From contig NZ_JAQLOI010000001.1 in assembly GCF_028204155.1 (NCBI RefSeq), positions 1,922,001 to 1,986,000 on the forward strand: a DNA stretch of 64,000 nucleotides. The letters are read 5' to 3'. A model generated the notes under the pieces. It was not told the origin of the DNA, did no database searches, and worked only from the letters and a program-made list of their open reading frames with translations. A program made the translations under genes and the position numbers. Positions 19,619 through 30,069 of this stretch are shown one piece after another (position 1 is the stretch's first letter; every line of letters begins with the position of its first letter). This stretch comes from Vibrio algarum. GTDB lineage: Bacteria; Pseudomonadota; Gammaproteobacteria; Enterobacterales; Vibrionaceae.

Positions 19619-20170
19619 ATTAAAGGCGGAAGACGTGGCCAGCAAGTGGCCAAACCAAACCTGCACCGTTTAAACGGTGAAATTCGTGGCGTACGTGAAG
19701 TACGTTTGACTGGCGCAGATGGTGAGCCAGTAGGTATCGTAAGTCTTGCTGATGCTCTAGCTACAGCAGAAGAATCTGGTATGGATCTCGTAGAGATCAG
19801 TCCAAACGCCGAGCCACCTGTCTGTCGAGTGATGGACTATGGCAAGTTCCTCTTTGAGAAGAGCAAAGCTGCTAAAGAGCAGAAGAAGAAGCAAAAGCAG
19901 ATCCAGATTAAGGAAATAAAATTCCGACCTGGGACTGATATTGGAGACTATCAGGTAAAACTACGCAACCTGACTGGTTTCCTAGAAGAAGGCAACAAAG
20001 TGAAGGTAACAATTCGCTATCGTGGCCGAGAAATGGCACACCCAGAGATCGGTGTCGAAGTTCTAAATCGTTTGAAAGCGGATACAGAAGAATTAGCTGT
20101 TGTTGAATCTTTCCCAACGAGAATAGAAGGTCGACAAATGATTATGGTGTTAGCCCCTAAAAAGAAGTAA
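19619..20170 (+). CDS. infC: Translation initiation factor IF-3, ATT start
   Basis: IF-3 binds the 30S subunit and checks start-codon pairing. The 183-residue protein begins [21 protein letters not shown] from an ATT at 19619-19621, 8 nt after a perfect GGAGG (19606-19610) that lies inside the end of thrS. An internal GTG at 19646 would cut off the conserved KGG start. The rare AUU start is the known basis of IF-3 autoregulation in E. coli and is kept here. The core motifs [21 protein letters not shown] and [13 protein letters not shown] are present. Confidence 0.95.
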   Translation: MKGGRRGQQVAKPNLHRLNGEIRGVREVRLTGADGEPVGIVSLADALATAEESGMDLVEISPNAEPPVCRVMDYGKFLFEKSKAAKEQKKKQKQIQIKEIKFRPGTDIGDYQVKLRNLTGFLEEGNKVKVTIRYRGREMAHPEIGVEVLNRLKADTEELAVVESFPTRIEGRQMIMVLAPKKK

Positions 20171-20193
20171 TTAAAGGCCTACAAGTAGTTTAG

Positions 20194-20222
20194 TCTCGCG
20201 GCGGTTACCGTTGCGGGATTTT
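20194..20222 (+). terminator. Terminator-like hairpin between infC and rpmI (possible attenuator)
   Basis: TCTCGCGGCGG pairs with CCGTTGCGGGA over a 3-nt loop, giving 11 bp with several G-U pairs, and is followed by TTTTATT. It sits 24 nt after infC in the long leader of rpmI. L20 represses the rpmI-rplT mRNA in other bacteria, so this could be a partial terminator or part of that control; the role is inferred. Confidence 0.55.
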
Positions 20223-20306
20223 ATTCGCCCTAATTACTATGTTTATTAACTATGTTTATTAACGATTAAAGTTAAATTAAACCTAACAATGCGGAGTTCT
20301 TCATCC

Positions 20307-20501
20307 ATGCCAAAGATGAAAACCAATAGAGGTGCTGCTAAGCGTTTTAAGAAAACTGCTGGTGGTATTAAGTTCAAGCACGCTACAAAACGTCACATCC
20401 TGACTAAGCGTACTACTAAGAACAAGCGTCAACTACGTCCTAACGCAATACTTCCTAAATGTGAAGTAGCTGGTGTTATGCGTATGTTGCCATACGCTTA
20501 A
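20307..20501 (+). CDS. rpmI: 50S ribosomal protein L35
   Basis: The 64-residue basic protein ([20 protein letters not shown] ...) has the standard length and sequence of L35. The ATG at 20307 follows GGAG at 20293-20296 with rather long spacing; the open frame before it is not coding. It lies between infC and rplT as in other gammaproteobacteria and is usually controlled with rplT by L20. Confidence 0.97.
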   Translation: MPKMKTNRGAAKRFKKTAGGIKFKHATKRHILTKRTTKNKRQLRPNAILPKCEVAGVMRMLPYA

Positions 20502-20538
20502 ATCTTTTTAGTTTAATTAATAGTTTAGGAGAGACATA

Positions 20539-20892
20539 ATGCCTCGCGTAAAACGTGGTGTACAAGCTCGTGCATCTCACAAGAAAGTTCTAAAGCAAGC
20601 TAAAGGTTACTACGGAGCACGTTCACGTGTTTATCGTGTAGCTTTCCAAGCAGTTACAAAAGCTGGTCAATATGCATACCGTGACCGTCGCAATAAAAAG
20701 CGTCAGTTCCGTCAACTATGGATCGCTCGTATTAACGCTGCTTCTCGTCAAAATGGTCTATCTTACAGCCGTTTCATTAACGGTCTTAAGAAAGCATCTA
20801 TCGAGATCGATCGTAAGATCCTTGCTGATATCGCTGTATTCGACAAAGCTGCATTTGCAGTTTTAGTAGAAAAAGCGAAAGCTGCTCTTTAA
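20539..20892 (+). CDS. rplT: 50S ribosomal protein L20
   Basis: The 117 residues ([20 protein letters not shown]) have the family length and carry [15 protein letters not shown] and the [20 protein letters not shown] region. L20 binds 23S rRNA early in 50S assembly and represses its own operon. The ribosome site TAGGAGAG precedes the ATG by 7-8 nt. It is the last gene before a strong terminator. Confidence 0.97.
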   Translation: MPRVKRGVQARASHKKVLKQAKGYYGARSRVYRVAFQAVTKAGQYAYRDRRNKKRQFRQLWIARINAASRQNGLSYSRFINGLKKASIEIDRKILADIAVFDKAAFAVLVEKAKAAL

Positions 20893-20913
20893 TTAGACAG
20901 TTATACAGACTTT

Positions 20914-20942
20914 AAAAAAGAGACCTTATGGTCTCTTTTTTT
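20914..20942 (+). terminator. Rho-independent terminator after rplT
   Basis: AAAAAAGAGACC-TTAT-GGTCTCTTTTTTT gives a 6-bp GC-containing stem extended by A/T pairs, with a long T run. It begins 22 nt after the rplT stop. Confidence 0.85.
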
Positions 20943-21014
20943 ATACCTATTAGATAATAACTCATCAGTTGTTATAGCTAATCCATTCTGATTACATAAT
21001 TAATGTCTGCGGTA

Positions 21015-22097
21015 TTAGTTATCTTTTAAAGCAATCCGATATATGTTGCCATCGTCGGTACTGAAAAATATCTCGCCTTTTGGATTCGTCGTGATACTAC
21101 GAATTCGCTGTTTTAAGTTATTAGCAATTCGGCCTGTCTCTATGAGTGTTCCATTTGGCTGAAATGAAATAATGTTGATATGTGTCAGCTTAAGTGCACT
21201 TGCTAACAATTTTCCGTTAAGTGCAGGATAGTGATCGCCACGATACAGAATCAGGCTGCTAGGGGCGATAGAAGGTATATAGACTAACTTTGGTGGCTCT
21301 ATACCTGGTCTTTCTGTGTCTTCTGCAACGTCAACAGGGCCCCAATACTCTTTTCCGTGAGAAGTAATAGGCCAACCGTAGTTTGCACCTTTCTTTATTT
21401 CATTAATCTCATCACCACCTCTAGGGCCGTGTTCTATGGACCATAATTTCTTTGTTAAATTATCAAAATAAAGACCTTGAGGGTTTCTGTGGCCGTAGCT
21501 CCAAATTTCATTTCTTGTATTAGTTTCTTTAAAGAAAGGGTTATCCGTAGGTATGCTTCCATCTAAATTTAGGCGTAATATCGTGCCAGAGTGATTGCTA
21601 TTATCCTGTCCATTTTCTCTAACACCGCGATCACCAATTGAAAAATAGAGGTGCCCATTAAGGTCAAAAGAAATTCTTGAACCGAAATGTCGGGAAGTAT
21701 CTGTTGCTGAATCGGTTACCAGCACATCTTTAAAGCCCGACAATTTGCCATTCTGATAGTTAGCTTTCGCTAGGGTCGTTGCCAGTCCTTTCCCTGTTGA
21801 TTTTGTATAGGTAACATAAAGTTTAGATGGGTCTTGAGGAGAAACTGCGATATCGAGTAATCCACCTTGTCCTCTATTGTTCAGGTTAGGGATTTGAAAT
21901 AATAACGAAATCTCTCCGCTGGCTATATTGAGGTGTTTAATAGCACCAGTGCGTTCAGTGATGATGAGATTGTCATTATCTGTAAATGCTAATCCCCAAG
22001 GGATGTTAAGTCCTTGGGTAACTCTTTGAAAAGTAAATTTTTGTTCTGCGTAACTAATAGGTGACAACAAAAGCAGGAGAATGCATAAACGATTCAT
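21015..22097 (-). CDS. Secreted PQQ-dependent sugar dehydrogenase (YliI/Asd-like)
   Basis: The 360-residue protein has signal peptide MNRLCILLLLLSPISYA. The mature part is a six-bladed beta-propeller of the glucose/sorbosone dehydrogenase family: GLNIPWGLAFTDNDNLIITE, RHFGSRISFDLNGHLYFSIGDRG, GHRNPQGLYFD and EHGPRGGDEINEIKKGANYGWP. These soluble aldose dehydrogenases oxidise sugars in the periplasm with PQQ. No PQQ biosynthesis genes are nearby, and the substrate is unknown. Confidence 0.85.
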   Translation of the reverse strand: MNRLCILLLLLSPISYAEQKFTFQRVTQGLNIPWGLAFTDNDNLIITERTGAIKHLNIASGEISLLFQIPNLNNRGQGGLLDIAVSPQDPSKLYVTYTKSTGKGLATTLAKANYQNGKLSGFKDVLVTDSATDTSRHFGSRISFDLNGHLYFSIGDRGVRENGQDNSNHSGTILRLNLDGSIPTDNPFFKETNTRNEIWSYGHRNPQGLYFDNLTKKLWSIEHGPRGGDEINEIKKGANYGWPITSHGKEYWGPVDVAEDTERPGIEPPKLVYIPSIAPSSLILYRGDHYPALNGKLLASALKLTHINIISFQPNGTLIETGRIANNLKQRIRSITTNPKGEIFFSTDDGNIYRIALKDN

Positions 22098-22161
22098 TTC
22101 GACATCTTCTTGTATTTATTTTTTCAATAATAAAAGCGTAGTCGAAATATACTGCGATGTT

Positions 22162-22587
22162 TTAGTCTGCTAGATATTTTTGCATAGAAATATGCTCAAT
22201 ATTCGCTTCGGTATATTGCTGACCAAACCGTTTAAATCCTAATTTTGTATAGAACGGTTCAGCATGTAGTTGAGATCCTAAATAGATTCGTGGATAGTTA
22301 TTCTTAGACGCATATTCTTGCAACGCGGTTATTACCTTTGTTCCTAAGCCAAAAGACCGATAAGGCTTGAGTACGGCAACTCGGCCTATATGACCATCCT
22401 TAAGTATTCTTCCTGTTGCAACAGCTGCGTTGTGTACAAAAATGATAGTGTGAATGGCTATCGCATCTTGGCCATCGAAATCGATGTCAGGATCAACTCC
22501 TTGTTCATAAGTGAAGACACTATTTCTTATATGACGAATCTGTTTTTCGTTATCTTGGTTTATAGCACCACAGAATATTTGTTCCAT
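22162..22587 (-). CDS. GNAT-family N-acetyltransferase (ElaA-like)
   Basis: 141 residues from MEQIFCGAINQDNE at 22587, preceded by AGG about 12 nt upstream; the ATG at 22608 has no ribosome site. The family motifs are RNSVFTYEQGVDPDIDFDGQD, GRILKDGHIGRVAVLKPYRSFGLGTKVI (acetyl-CoA loop) and EPFYTKLGFKRFG. The RxVF...EQ...D..D pattern is typical of ElaA-type acetyltransferases. The substrate is unknown. It may be co-transcribed with the dehydrogenase 64 bp downstream. Confidence 0.82.
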   Translation of the reverse strand: MEQIFCGAINQDNEKQIRHIRNSVFTYEQGVDPDIDFDGQDAIAIHTIIFVHNAAVATGRILKDGHIGRVAVLKPYRSFGLGTKVITALQEYASKNNYPRIYLGSQLHAEPFYTKLGFKRFGQQYTEANIEHISMQKYLAD

Positions 22588-22798
22588 TATTCTATCTAAC
22601 CTAATCATTTAATTAATTTGCTAACGAACGTGCGAGTATTCTATCTAAGCTCGGTTCTTAATGCTAAAAAATCGGGTTTGATTCACGAAAATCCCTTAAA
22701 TATATTGATGATAAATCTTAAATTACTATTGTGTTAATATATTCAACTCGATTCATTCAGTACAATAAGAAACAGCAGTCATACATTGAGAGTTTTAG

Positions 22799-23913
22799 AT
22801 GCAGTCATTTCAGTGGGATAAGAATTTTGAAACGGGTATTAAAGAAGTTGATGAGCAACATCTTTACCTAGTGGAACTGGTTAATAGATACGGAGAGTTG
22901 ATAGCAGAAAATGACTTCTCCATAGACGAAGCAAAAAAGGCGTTAAATGAAGTAACAGAATACACCTCGTATCATTTTCATAAAGAAGAAATTTTGATGA
23001 AACGAGCAGGGATTTCGTCAACGCATTTTGAAGAACATCATCAATCTCATCAAAAATTTATAAATGATCTAAAAGAATTTTCTGGCTCACTTCAGCTTAA
23101 AAGTGAAGATTTATCTAAACAACTATTGGACTTCTTAATTCAATGGCTGGTTTATCATATTTTAGGTAGTGATCAAAACATGGCTAGGCAAGTGAGTGCT
23201 ATAGAAGCTGGGCTCAGTCCTGATGAAGCTTATGGCAATGAAGAGCGCGAACACGATGAGGCTATCGGACCATTGTTGAAAGCGCTAAAAACGCTGTTTG
23301 AACAAGTATCTGCTCGAAATAAAGAGCTTATATTATTGAATCAGTCGCTTGAAGAGAAAGTTGAACTCAGAACTCAAGAATTGTCACTAGCAAACAAAAA
23401 GCTGGAAGAATTATCTTATTCGGATGCGTTAACTCAATTACCTAACCGTCGTTATGCAATGGAAGAAATGGCCAACCAGTGGGACAAAGCTTTATCAACA
23501 AAACAACCGTTAGTCTGCATGATAATAGATGTCGATAAATTCAAAGAAGTAAACGACAACTGTGGGCATGATGCTGGTGACATTGTGCTTGTAGATCTTT
23601 CTAAGGTTCTTAAAGCCAATTTCCGATCACAGGATTCAGTATGTCGGCTCGGTGGTGATGAATTTATCGTTATATGTCCGGGATTAAATTTGGACCAAGG
23701 CCTTGAGTTAGCTTGTGCTGTACATAATGAAGTAAAAAAATACGCTTACCTTACGACGATTATTGTTGGGAAGGGAGCATTAGTGTTGGTGTAGCGGTAC
23801 TTTCTGAATCAACATCAGACGTGAGTGACTTGATTAAGTTGGCTGATGACTCTGTTTATCTTGCCAAGCATTCCGGAAAAAACTGTGTAAAATCCATACA
23901 GTCTAATGGATAG
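22799..23913 (+). pseudogene. Bacteriohemerythrin-GGDEF diguanylate cyclase, frameshifted
   Basis: Residues 1-135 form a hemerythrin domain: WDKNFETGIKEVDEQH, YHFHKEEILM, HHQSHQKF and YHILGSDQ supply the di-iron His/Asp/Glu ligands. A coiled-coil linker (about 165-205) leads to a GGDEF domain with RLGGDEF and an RxxD inhibitory site (RSQD) five residues before RL. The first frame stops at 23794. The expected C-terminus (WEGSISVGVAVLSES ... LAKHSGKNCVKSI) continues in another frame to 23913. Adding one A to the A7 run at 23734-23740 restores a 371-residue protein. If intact, it would make c-di-GMP in response to oxygen, nitric oxide or redox state. Confidence 0.85.
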
Positions 23914-23954
23914 GTATAACGAAACATAGTGTAAAAACATGCCGAATCGAATAT

Positions 23955-23981
23955 AAAAACGCCGTTTAAAAGGCGTTTTTT
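23955..23981 (+). terminator. Rho-independent terminator after the GGDEF gene
   Basis: AAAAACGCC and GGCGTTTTT form a 9-bp stem around GTTTAAAA, and the T run extends past the stem. Confidence 0.8.
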
Positions 23982-24117
23982 GCGTTGAGAGTAAGGCGAG
24001 TGATGAAATACGAATAAATTCTCAACAAATTGAATTTTAACAGTCGATTAATGTAGATTCAATTTGGCTTTAAGTCTCGGTTTGATTACTATGTACAGCT
24101 ATTAAGTTTAAAACGTT

Positions 24118-25191
<1,074 letters not shown>

Positions 25192-25209
25192 TTCAGAGGC
25201 AGTCGAACA

Positions 25210-27597
25210 ATGAAATTCAGTGAATCTTGGCTACGTGAGTGGGTTAACCCTACTGTTACTACAGACGAGCTAACACATCAAATCACTATGGCTGGCTTAG
25301 AAGTAGATGACGTTCTACCAGTAGCAGGTACCTTTAGCGGTGTTAAAGTAGGTAAAGTTATAGAGTGCGGGCAACACCCAGACGCCGATAAACTTCGTGT
25401 CACTAAAATCGATGTTGGAGCCGACGAGCTTTTAGACATTGTATGTGGTGCTCCAAATTGTCGTGAAGGTATCAAAGTGGCAGTCGCTACTGTAGGTGCC
25501 GTTCTGCCTGGTGATTTTAAAATTAAAAAAGCAAAGCTACGTGGTCAGCCTTCACACGGCATGCTTTGTTCATTTTCTGAACTGGGTATTGATGTTGAAT
25601 CTGATGGCATCATGGAACTTTCTCAAGATGCTGAAATAGGAACATGTTTCCGAGAATTCCTAGATCTAGAAGATGTTACAATTGATGTCGACCTAACTTC
25701 TAACCGTGCTGACTGCTTTAGCATTCGTGGTCTAGCAAGAGAAGTTGGCGTGTTAAATAGAGCAGAAGTTCAGTCACCATCATTTGATGCGGTTGATGTT
25801 AGTATTGACGAAACTATCTCAATTGAAGTTAAGGCAGCTGATGCTTGCCCACGTTACCTTGGCCGTATAGTTAAGAACGTAAATGTTCAAGTTGAAACAC
25901 CTATTTGGATGCAAGAAAAATTGCGTCGTTGCGGTATTCGATCCATTGACCCGGTTGTAGATATCACCAACTATGTTTTGCTTGAGCAAGGCCAACCAAT
26001 GCATGCTTTCGATTTGGATAAAATTGAAGGTGGCATAATTGTTCGTTTAGCAGAGCAGGGTGAAAAGCTTACACTTTTAGATGGCAACGAAGCGGAACTT
26101 AACAGCGATACCCTGATTATTTGTGACCAAAACAAGCCATTAGCAATTGGTGGTATCTTTGGTGGTGAAGGCTCAGGTGTTACGACAGAAACTAAAGACG
26201 TGCTACTAGAATGTGCTTTCTTTTCTCCGGATGCTATTCGTGGGCGTGCTCGTAGTTATGGCCTGCACACAGACGCATCTATGCGCTACGAGCGTGGCGT
26301 TGACTATGCTCGTCAAACTGATTGTATGGAGCGTGCTACTCAACTGCTTGTTGAAATCTGTGGCGGTGAAGCCGGTCCTATAGCTGGTTTTGAGTCTAAA
26401 GAAAATCTTCCAAAAGCAAATACGGTGGCACTTCGTCGTTCAAAATTAGACGCGCTATTAGGCCATGAGATCCCATCAACTGATGTTGTTGAGATTCTTA
26501 CTCGTCTTGGCTGCGATGTTTCAGAAACAGAGAATGGCTGGACAGCTGTTTCACCTTCTTGGCGTTTTGATATCGCGATAGAGCAGGACTTGATTGAAGA
26601 AGTAGGTCGTATTTACGGCTATGACAACATACCAAATCAAGCCCCAATCGCTGGTTTAAGTATGAATCTTCATAAAGAATCGAATCAGCCACTTAAGCGC
26701 GTGAGAGATTTACTTGTCGACCGTGGTTATCACGAGGCGATTACGTATAGTTTTGTTGAGCCAGAACAACAAAAGTTAGTTGTTCCGGGTGTAGAGCCGT
26801 TAATTTTGCCGTTCCCTATCTCTGCTGACATGTCAGCGATGCGACTTGGTCTCATTCAGGGTTTGCTAAATACGGTTGTTCACAATCAAAAGCGTCAACA
26901 ACCTCGCGTTAGATTGTTTGAGTCTGGGCTGCGTTTCATTCCGGACGAAACCGCAGAAAATGGTATGCGTCAAGAATCAATGCTCGCAGCCGTCATTGCA
27001 GGTAGCCGTTCTGAAGAACATTGGGATATTGAAAACAACACCGTTGATTTTTACGATCTAAAAGGCGATTTGGAAGCGGTATTAGAACTTACTTCTAATG
27101 AAGTTGCCTACAGCTTTGCTGCAACGAAGCACCCAGCTCTGCATCCAGGTCAAGCTGCTGCTATTGTGGTGGACGGCAAAGAAGTCGGTGTAATCGGTAC
27201 GGTACATCCAGAATTAGAGCGCGCATTTGGTTTGAATGGTCATACTATCGTTTTTGAAATCGAATGGTCTGCTATTAATACACGTATACTTCCGGAAGCG
27301 GTAGCTGTTTCTAAGTTCCCAGCTAACCGTCGTGATATCGCATTAGTTGTTTCTGACGAGATAGCATCTGGTGATGTTGTGGCGGCTTGTTTAAAAGCAG
27401 GTGGCGACTTCTTAACGGACGCTAAACTCTTCGATGTGTACGTTGGTAAGGGTGTAGAAGAGGGTAAGAAAAGCCTTGCTATCGCTCTGACTCTCCAGTC
27501 TGTAGAACGCACGCTAGAAGATGCTGATATTGCTGGTGCAGTAGATGCAATCGTAACTGCTGTGTCTGAGCAATTCGGAGCAGCCCTTCGCGATTAA
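25210..27597 (+). CDS. pheT: Phenylalanyl-tRNA synthetase beta subunit
   Basis: The 795-residue partner of PheS. It has the N-terminal tRNA-binding (EMAP-like) domain around residues 40-150 ([20 protein letters not shown]), the B3/B4 editing region, the B5 DNA-binding-like domain ([12 protein letters not shown] nearby), and the C-terminal ferredoxin-fold anticodon domain ([20 protein letters not shown]). AGAGGCAG precedes the ATG. In many gammaproteobacteria ihfA follows directly; here a terminator and the reversed glgC intervene. Confidence 0.97.
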   Translation: MKFSESWLREWVNPTVTTDELTHQITMAGLEVDDVLPVAGTFSGVKVGKVIECGQHPDADKLRVTKIDVGADELLDIVCGAPNCREGIKVAVATVGAVLPGDFKIKKAKLRGQPSHGMLCSFSELGIDVESDGIMELSQDAEIGTCFREFLDLEDVTIDVDLTSNRADCFSIRGLAREVGVLNRAEVQSPSFDAVDVSIDETISIEVKAADACPRYLGRIVKNVNVQVETPIWMQEKLRRCGIRSIDPVVDITNYVLLEQGQPMHAFDLDKIEGGIIVRLAEQGEKLTLLDGNEAELNSDTLIICDQNKPLAIGGIFGGEGSGVTTETKDVLLECAFFSPDAIRGRARSYGLHTDASMRYERGVDYARQTDCMERATQLLVEICGGEAGPIAGFESKENLPKANTVALRRSKLDALLGHEIPSTDVVEILTRLGCDVSETENGWTAVSPSWRFDIAIEQDLIEEVGRIYGYDNIPNQAPIAGLSMNLHKESNQPLKRVRDLLVDRGYHEAITYSFVEPEQQKLVVPGVEPLILPFPISADMSAMRLGLIQGLLNTVVHNQKRQQPRVRLFESGLRFIPDETAENGMRQESMLAAVIAGSRSEEHWDIENNTVDFYDLKGDLEAVLELTSNEVAYSFAATKHPALHPGQAAAIVVDGKEVGVIGTVHPELERAFGLNGHTIVFEIEWSAINTRILPEAVAVSKFPANRRDIALVVSDEIASGDVVAACLKAGGDFLTDAKLFDVYVGKGVEEGKKSLAIALTLQSVERTLEDADIAGAVDAIVTAVSEQFGAALRD

Positions 27598-27624
27598 ACA
27601 GCATGTATGTTCATTACGATGAAT

Positions 27625-27656
27625 AAAAATAGGTCTCGAATGAGGCCTATTTTTTT
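27625..27656 (+). terminator. Rho-independent terminator after pheT
   Basis: A 13-bp stem (AAAAATAGGTCTC / GAGGCCTATTTTT with one G-U pair) around GAAT, followed by further Ts, about 28 nt after the stop. Confidence 0.88.
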
Positions 27657-27781
27657 GTGCGATTTTTGCAGGTAATAAATGTGCTTAGCAACCGCGTTCT
27701 TTGCAAAATTCGTTGCCTTTCGATGTTCGAACCATTGAACGCATTCTATCTGATAAGTTAATTGATAGATTTGGTATAAAA

Positions 27782-27806
27782 ATAAAAAAAGGGCTCAAAA
27801 GAGCCC
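27782..27806 (-). terminator. Rho-independent terminator of glgC
   Basis: On the minus strand GGGCTC-TTTT-GAGCCC is followed by a run of seven Ts, starting 23 nt after the glgC stop. Confidence 0.85.
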
Positions 27807-27828
27807 CTTCATACGTAAGATTTTAATC

Positions 27829-29082
27829 TTATTCGAACATTTCTGATGTAACTAGAATAACGCCAGTTTCAGATACAGTGTATTTCTTCGCATCTTCTTC
27901 TGGGTTTTCACCAATTATTGTACCATCAGGAATTTTACAATCTTCACCAACAATTACTTTTGTCAGACGACAATTTCTGCCGATATCTGAGTTAGGTAAC
28001 AGGATACAATCGAGCAGCTTAGAGTAACTGTGAACGCGTACGTTAGCAGAAACCATGCAATGCTCTAACTCGGCACCAGAAATAATAGTACCAGCAGAAA
28101 GAACTGAATCTACTGCGTGTCCACGACGACCGTCATCATTAAAGACGAATTTAGCACCTGGGCGCTGTGATTGGTTCGTAATGATAGGCCAGTTGTGTGA
28201 ATAAAGGTCCAGCTCAGGAGCAGGAGAAAGCAGATCCATAGTCGCTGCAAAGTACTCGTCTAGGTTACCCACATCACGCCAGTAAGCTGTATCACCAGGG
28301 TGACCATCTTCTGTAAATATGTAACCAAATACTTTAGCACGGCCAAGTAGGCCAGGAATGATGTTGTGACCAAAATCGTGGTTATAGTCTGGATCTTCGA
28401 GCGCTTTAACCAACTCATCTTCTAGAAGATCAGCATTAAAGATATAGATACCCATTGAAACAAGCGATTGTGTTGGGTCACTTGGATCCGCAGGTGGGTT
28501 CGCTGGTTTTTCTACAAAAGTTTTGATTTCACCCGTTGCGTCCAATCCCATCACTCCGAAAGAAGATGCTTCTTCAATTGGTTTATGGATACAAGCAACG
28601 GTTACTGCCGCGTCATTTTCCACATGGAAATTAAGCATGCGAGAGTAATCCATCTTATAAATGTGGTCTCCACCAAGAATTAGTACGCGTTTAGCGTCCT
28701 GGCGTTTAATAAGATCCAAGTTTTGGTAAACAGCATCTGCTGTACCACGGTACCAGTCGTTACCCGTTCTTTGTTGCGCAGGAACGATACGAACGCCTTC
28801 ACCCATCGCAGGTGAAAGAATCTGCCATCCGTTCTGAAGATGATCAATTAAGTCTTGTGCCATGTACTGAGTAAGTACACCAACCTTTCTAACACCGGAG
28901 TTTATACAGTTTGAAAGAGTAAAATCGATAATTCGAAATTTGCCACCGAATGAAACGGCAGGCTTGGCATTATTGCTAGTCAATTGTTTTAATCGCGTTC
29001 CCTTTCCTCCTGCTAAAATAAGCGCACTTGTTTCGCGTACAAGTTTGTTGGTATCAGCATGTGAATAGTTATTACTTGACAT
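27829..29082 (-). CDS. glgC: Glucose-1-phosphate adenylyltransferase
   Basis: GlgC makes ADP-glucose, the committed step of glycogen synthesis. The 417 residues begin with the nucleotidyltransferase loop ALILAGGKGTRLKQLT, then KPAVSFGGKFRIIDF, PAQQRTGNDWYRGTADAVYQN, GGDHIYKMDY and VEKP. A left-handed beta-helix lies at the C-terminus. Catalysis and allosteric control by fructose-bisphosphate and AMP are family knowledge. No glgA, glgB or glgX adjoins it. It lies reversed between pheT and ihfA. Confidence 0.96.
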   Translation of the reverse strand: MSSNNYSHADTNKLVRETSALILAGGKGTRLKQLTSNNAKPAVSFGGKFRIIDFTLSNCINSGVRKVGVLTQYMAQDLIDHLQNGWQILSPAMGEGVRIVPAQQRTGNDWYRGTADAVYQNLDLIKRQDAKRVLILGGDHIYKMDYSRMLNFHVENDAAVTVACIHKPIEEASSFGVMGLDATGEIKTFVEKPANPPADPSDPTQSLVSMGIYIFNADLLEDELVKALEDPDYNHDFGHNIIPGLLGRAKVFGYIFTEDGHPGDTAYWRDVGNLDEYFAATMDLLSPAPELDLYSHNWPIITNQSQRPGAKFVFNDDGRRGHAVDSVLSAGTIISGAELEHCMVSANVRVHSYSKLLDCILLPNSDIGRNCRLTKVIVGEDCKIPDGTIIGENPEEDAKKYTVSETGVILVTSEMFE

Positions 29083-29717
29083 ATAATTAAAGCCTTATAG
29101 GTAAAATGAGTATTAAAATGATGATGCTGTTAAATTAAACGAGGGGGCCAGCACCACCACCTATTAAACTACTATTATTCTTGACGAGTCATTGTCGAAT
29201 AGGTCACTGATTTGCTAAGAGGCTAATCGAGTTTTCATTCTTTTGAGATCCATCACTAAATTAGTCATCTTTATTGTAATGAACAGCTTATTCTCTTTGG
29301 CTGACTTACTATTGATAGTGGTATGAATAATTTTTTAGTAATAAGCGTAGTAACACTAAAATTACCAACATATGCGCAAAAAAACTGCTGCAAGATCATG
29401 AATTGATTGAAAAAAATTTAAATTTTAAACTCAACGCTTTGGACGTTATTATATCCTGTTTTATTTCCATGTGTAGTGGATAATACCTTATTAAAATCAT
29501 TCACTATATTTATATGCTGACAGCTATCATAGATAATTGTTCTGTTGCTAATGATATTTGAGTAATTAAGGAATATTTAAAAGAAAAAAATTAGCCAAAA
29601 TCATAAGGTTGGCTTACACTTCTGTTGATGTCGCCGATAATTATGTCGGTATAGCACTATCCAATTTGGCGCTACACAATTGTAGCAATGTTTAATACAG
29701 CTTTGAGGGAAGTTTTT
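29083..29717. other. Intergenic region between glgC and ihfA, no gene recognised
   Basis: This 635-bp, very AT-rich stretch must hold the divergent promoters of glgC and ihfA. The longest start-to-stop frames checked are 10-15 codons without ribosome sites. No tRNA, hairpin or repeat was recognised. Confidence 0.5.
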
Positions 29718-30013
29718 ATGGCGCTCACAAAGGCCGATTTGGCTGAGAACCTGTTTGAAAAACTTGGATACAGTAAGCGAGATGCCAAGGAAACGGTAGA
29801 AGTGTTTTTTGAAGAAATTCGTAAAGCGCTCGAAAATGGCGAACAGGTCAAGCTATCCGGGTTTGGGAATTTCGACTTAAGAGAAAAAGCGAAAGACCAG
29901 GTCGAAATCCAAAAACAGGCGAAGACATTCCAATTTCCGCTCGACGGGTTGTTACTTTCCGTCCTGGGCAAAAATTGAAAGCTCGAGTTGAAAATATCAA
30001 AATCGAGAAATAG
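29718..30013 (+). pseudogene. ihfA: Integration host factor alpha subunit, frameshifted
   Basis: IHF-alpha pairs with IHF-beta to bend DNA. The start ([20 protein letters not shown]) follows GAGGGAAG and matches the family through FGNFDLREK. The frame then drifts to a stop at 29978. The expected tail ([20 protein letters not shown] ... RVENIKIEK) continues one frame over to 30013. Adding one A to the A run at about 29884-29888 restores a normal 98-residue protein ([11 protein letters not shown]). The rest of the gene is perfectly conserved, so sequence error is more likely than true loss. Confidence 0.9.
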
Positions 30014-30029
30014 CCGATAGAAAAACAAT

Positions 30030-30056
30030 AAAGACCACGCAATGCGTGGTCTTTTT
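30030..30056. terminator. Bidirectional terminator between ihfA and relV
   Basis: AAAGACCACGC-AAT-GCGTGGTCTTT is an 11-bp perfect stem followed by Ts on the plus strand; A-rich sequence upstream gives Ts on the minus strand. It lies between the convergent ihfA and relV. Confidence 0.85.
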
Positions 30057-30069
30057 ATATCTATGTCCT

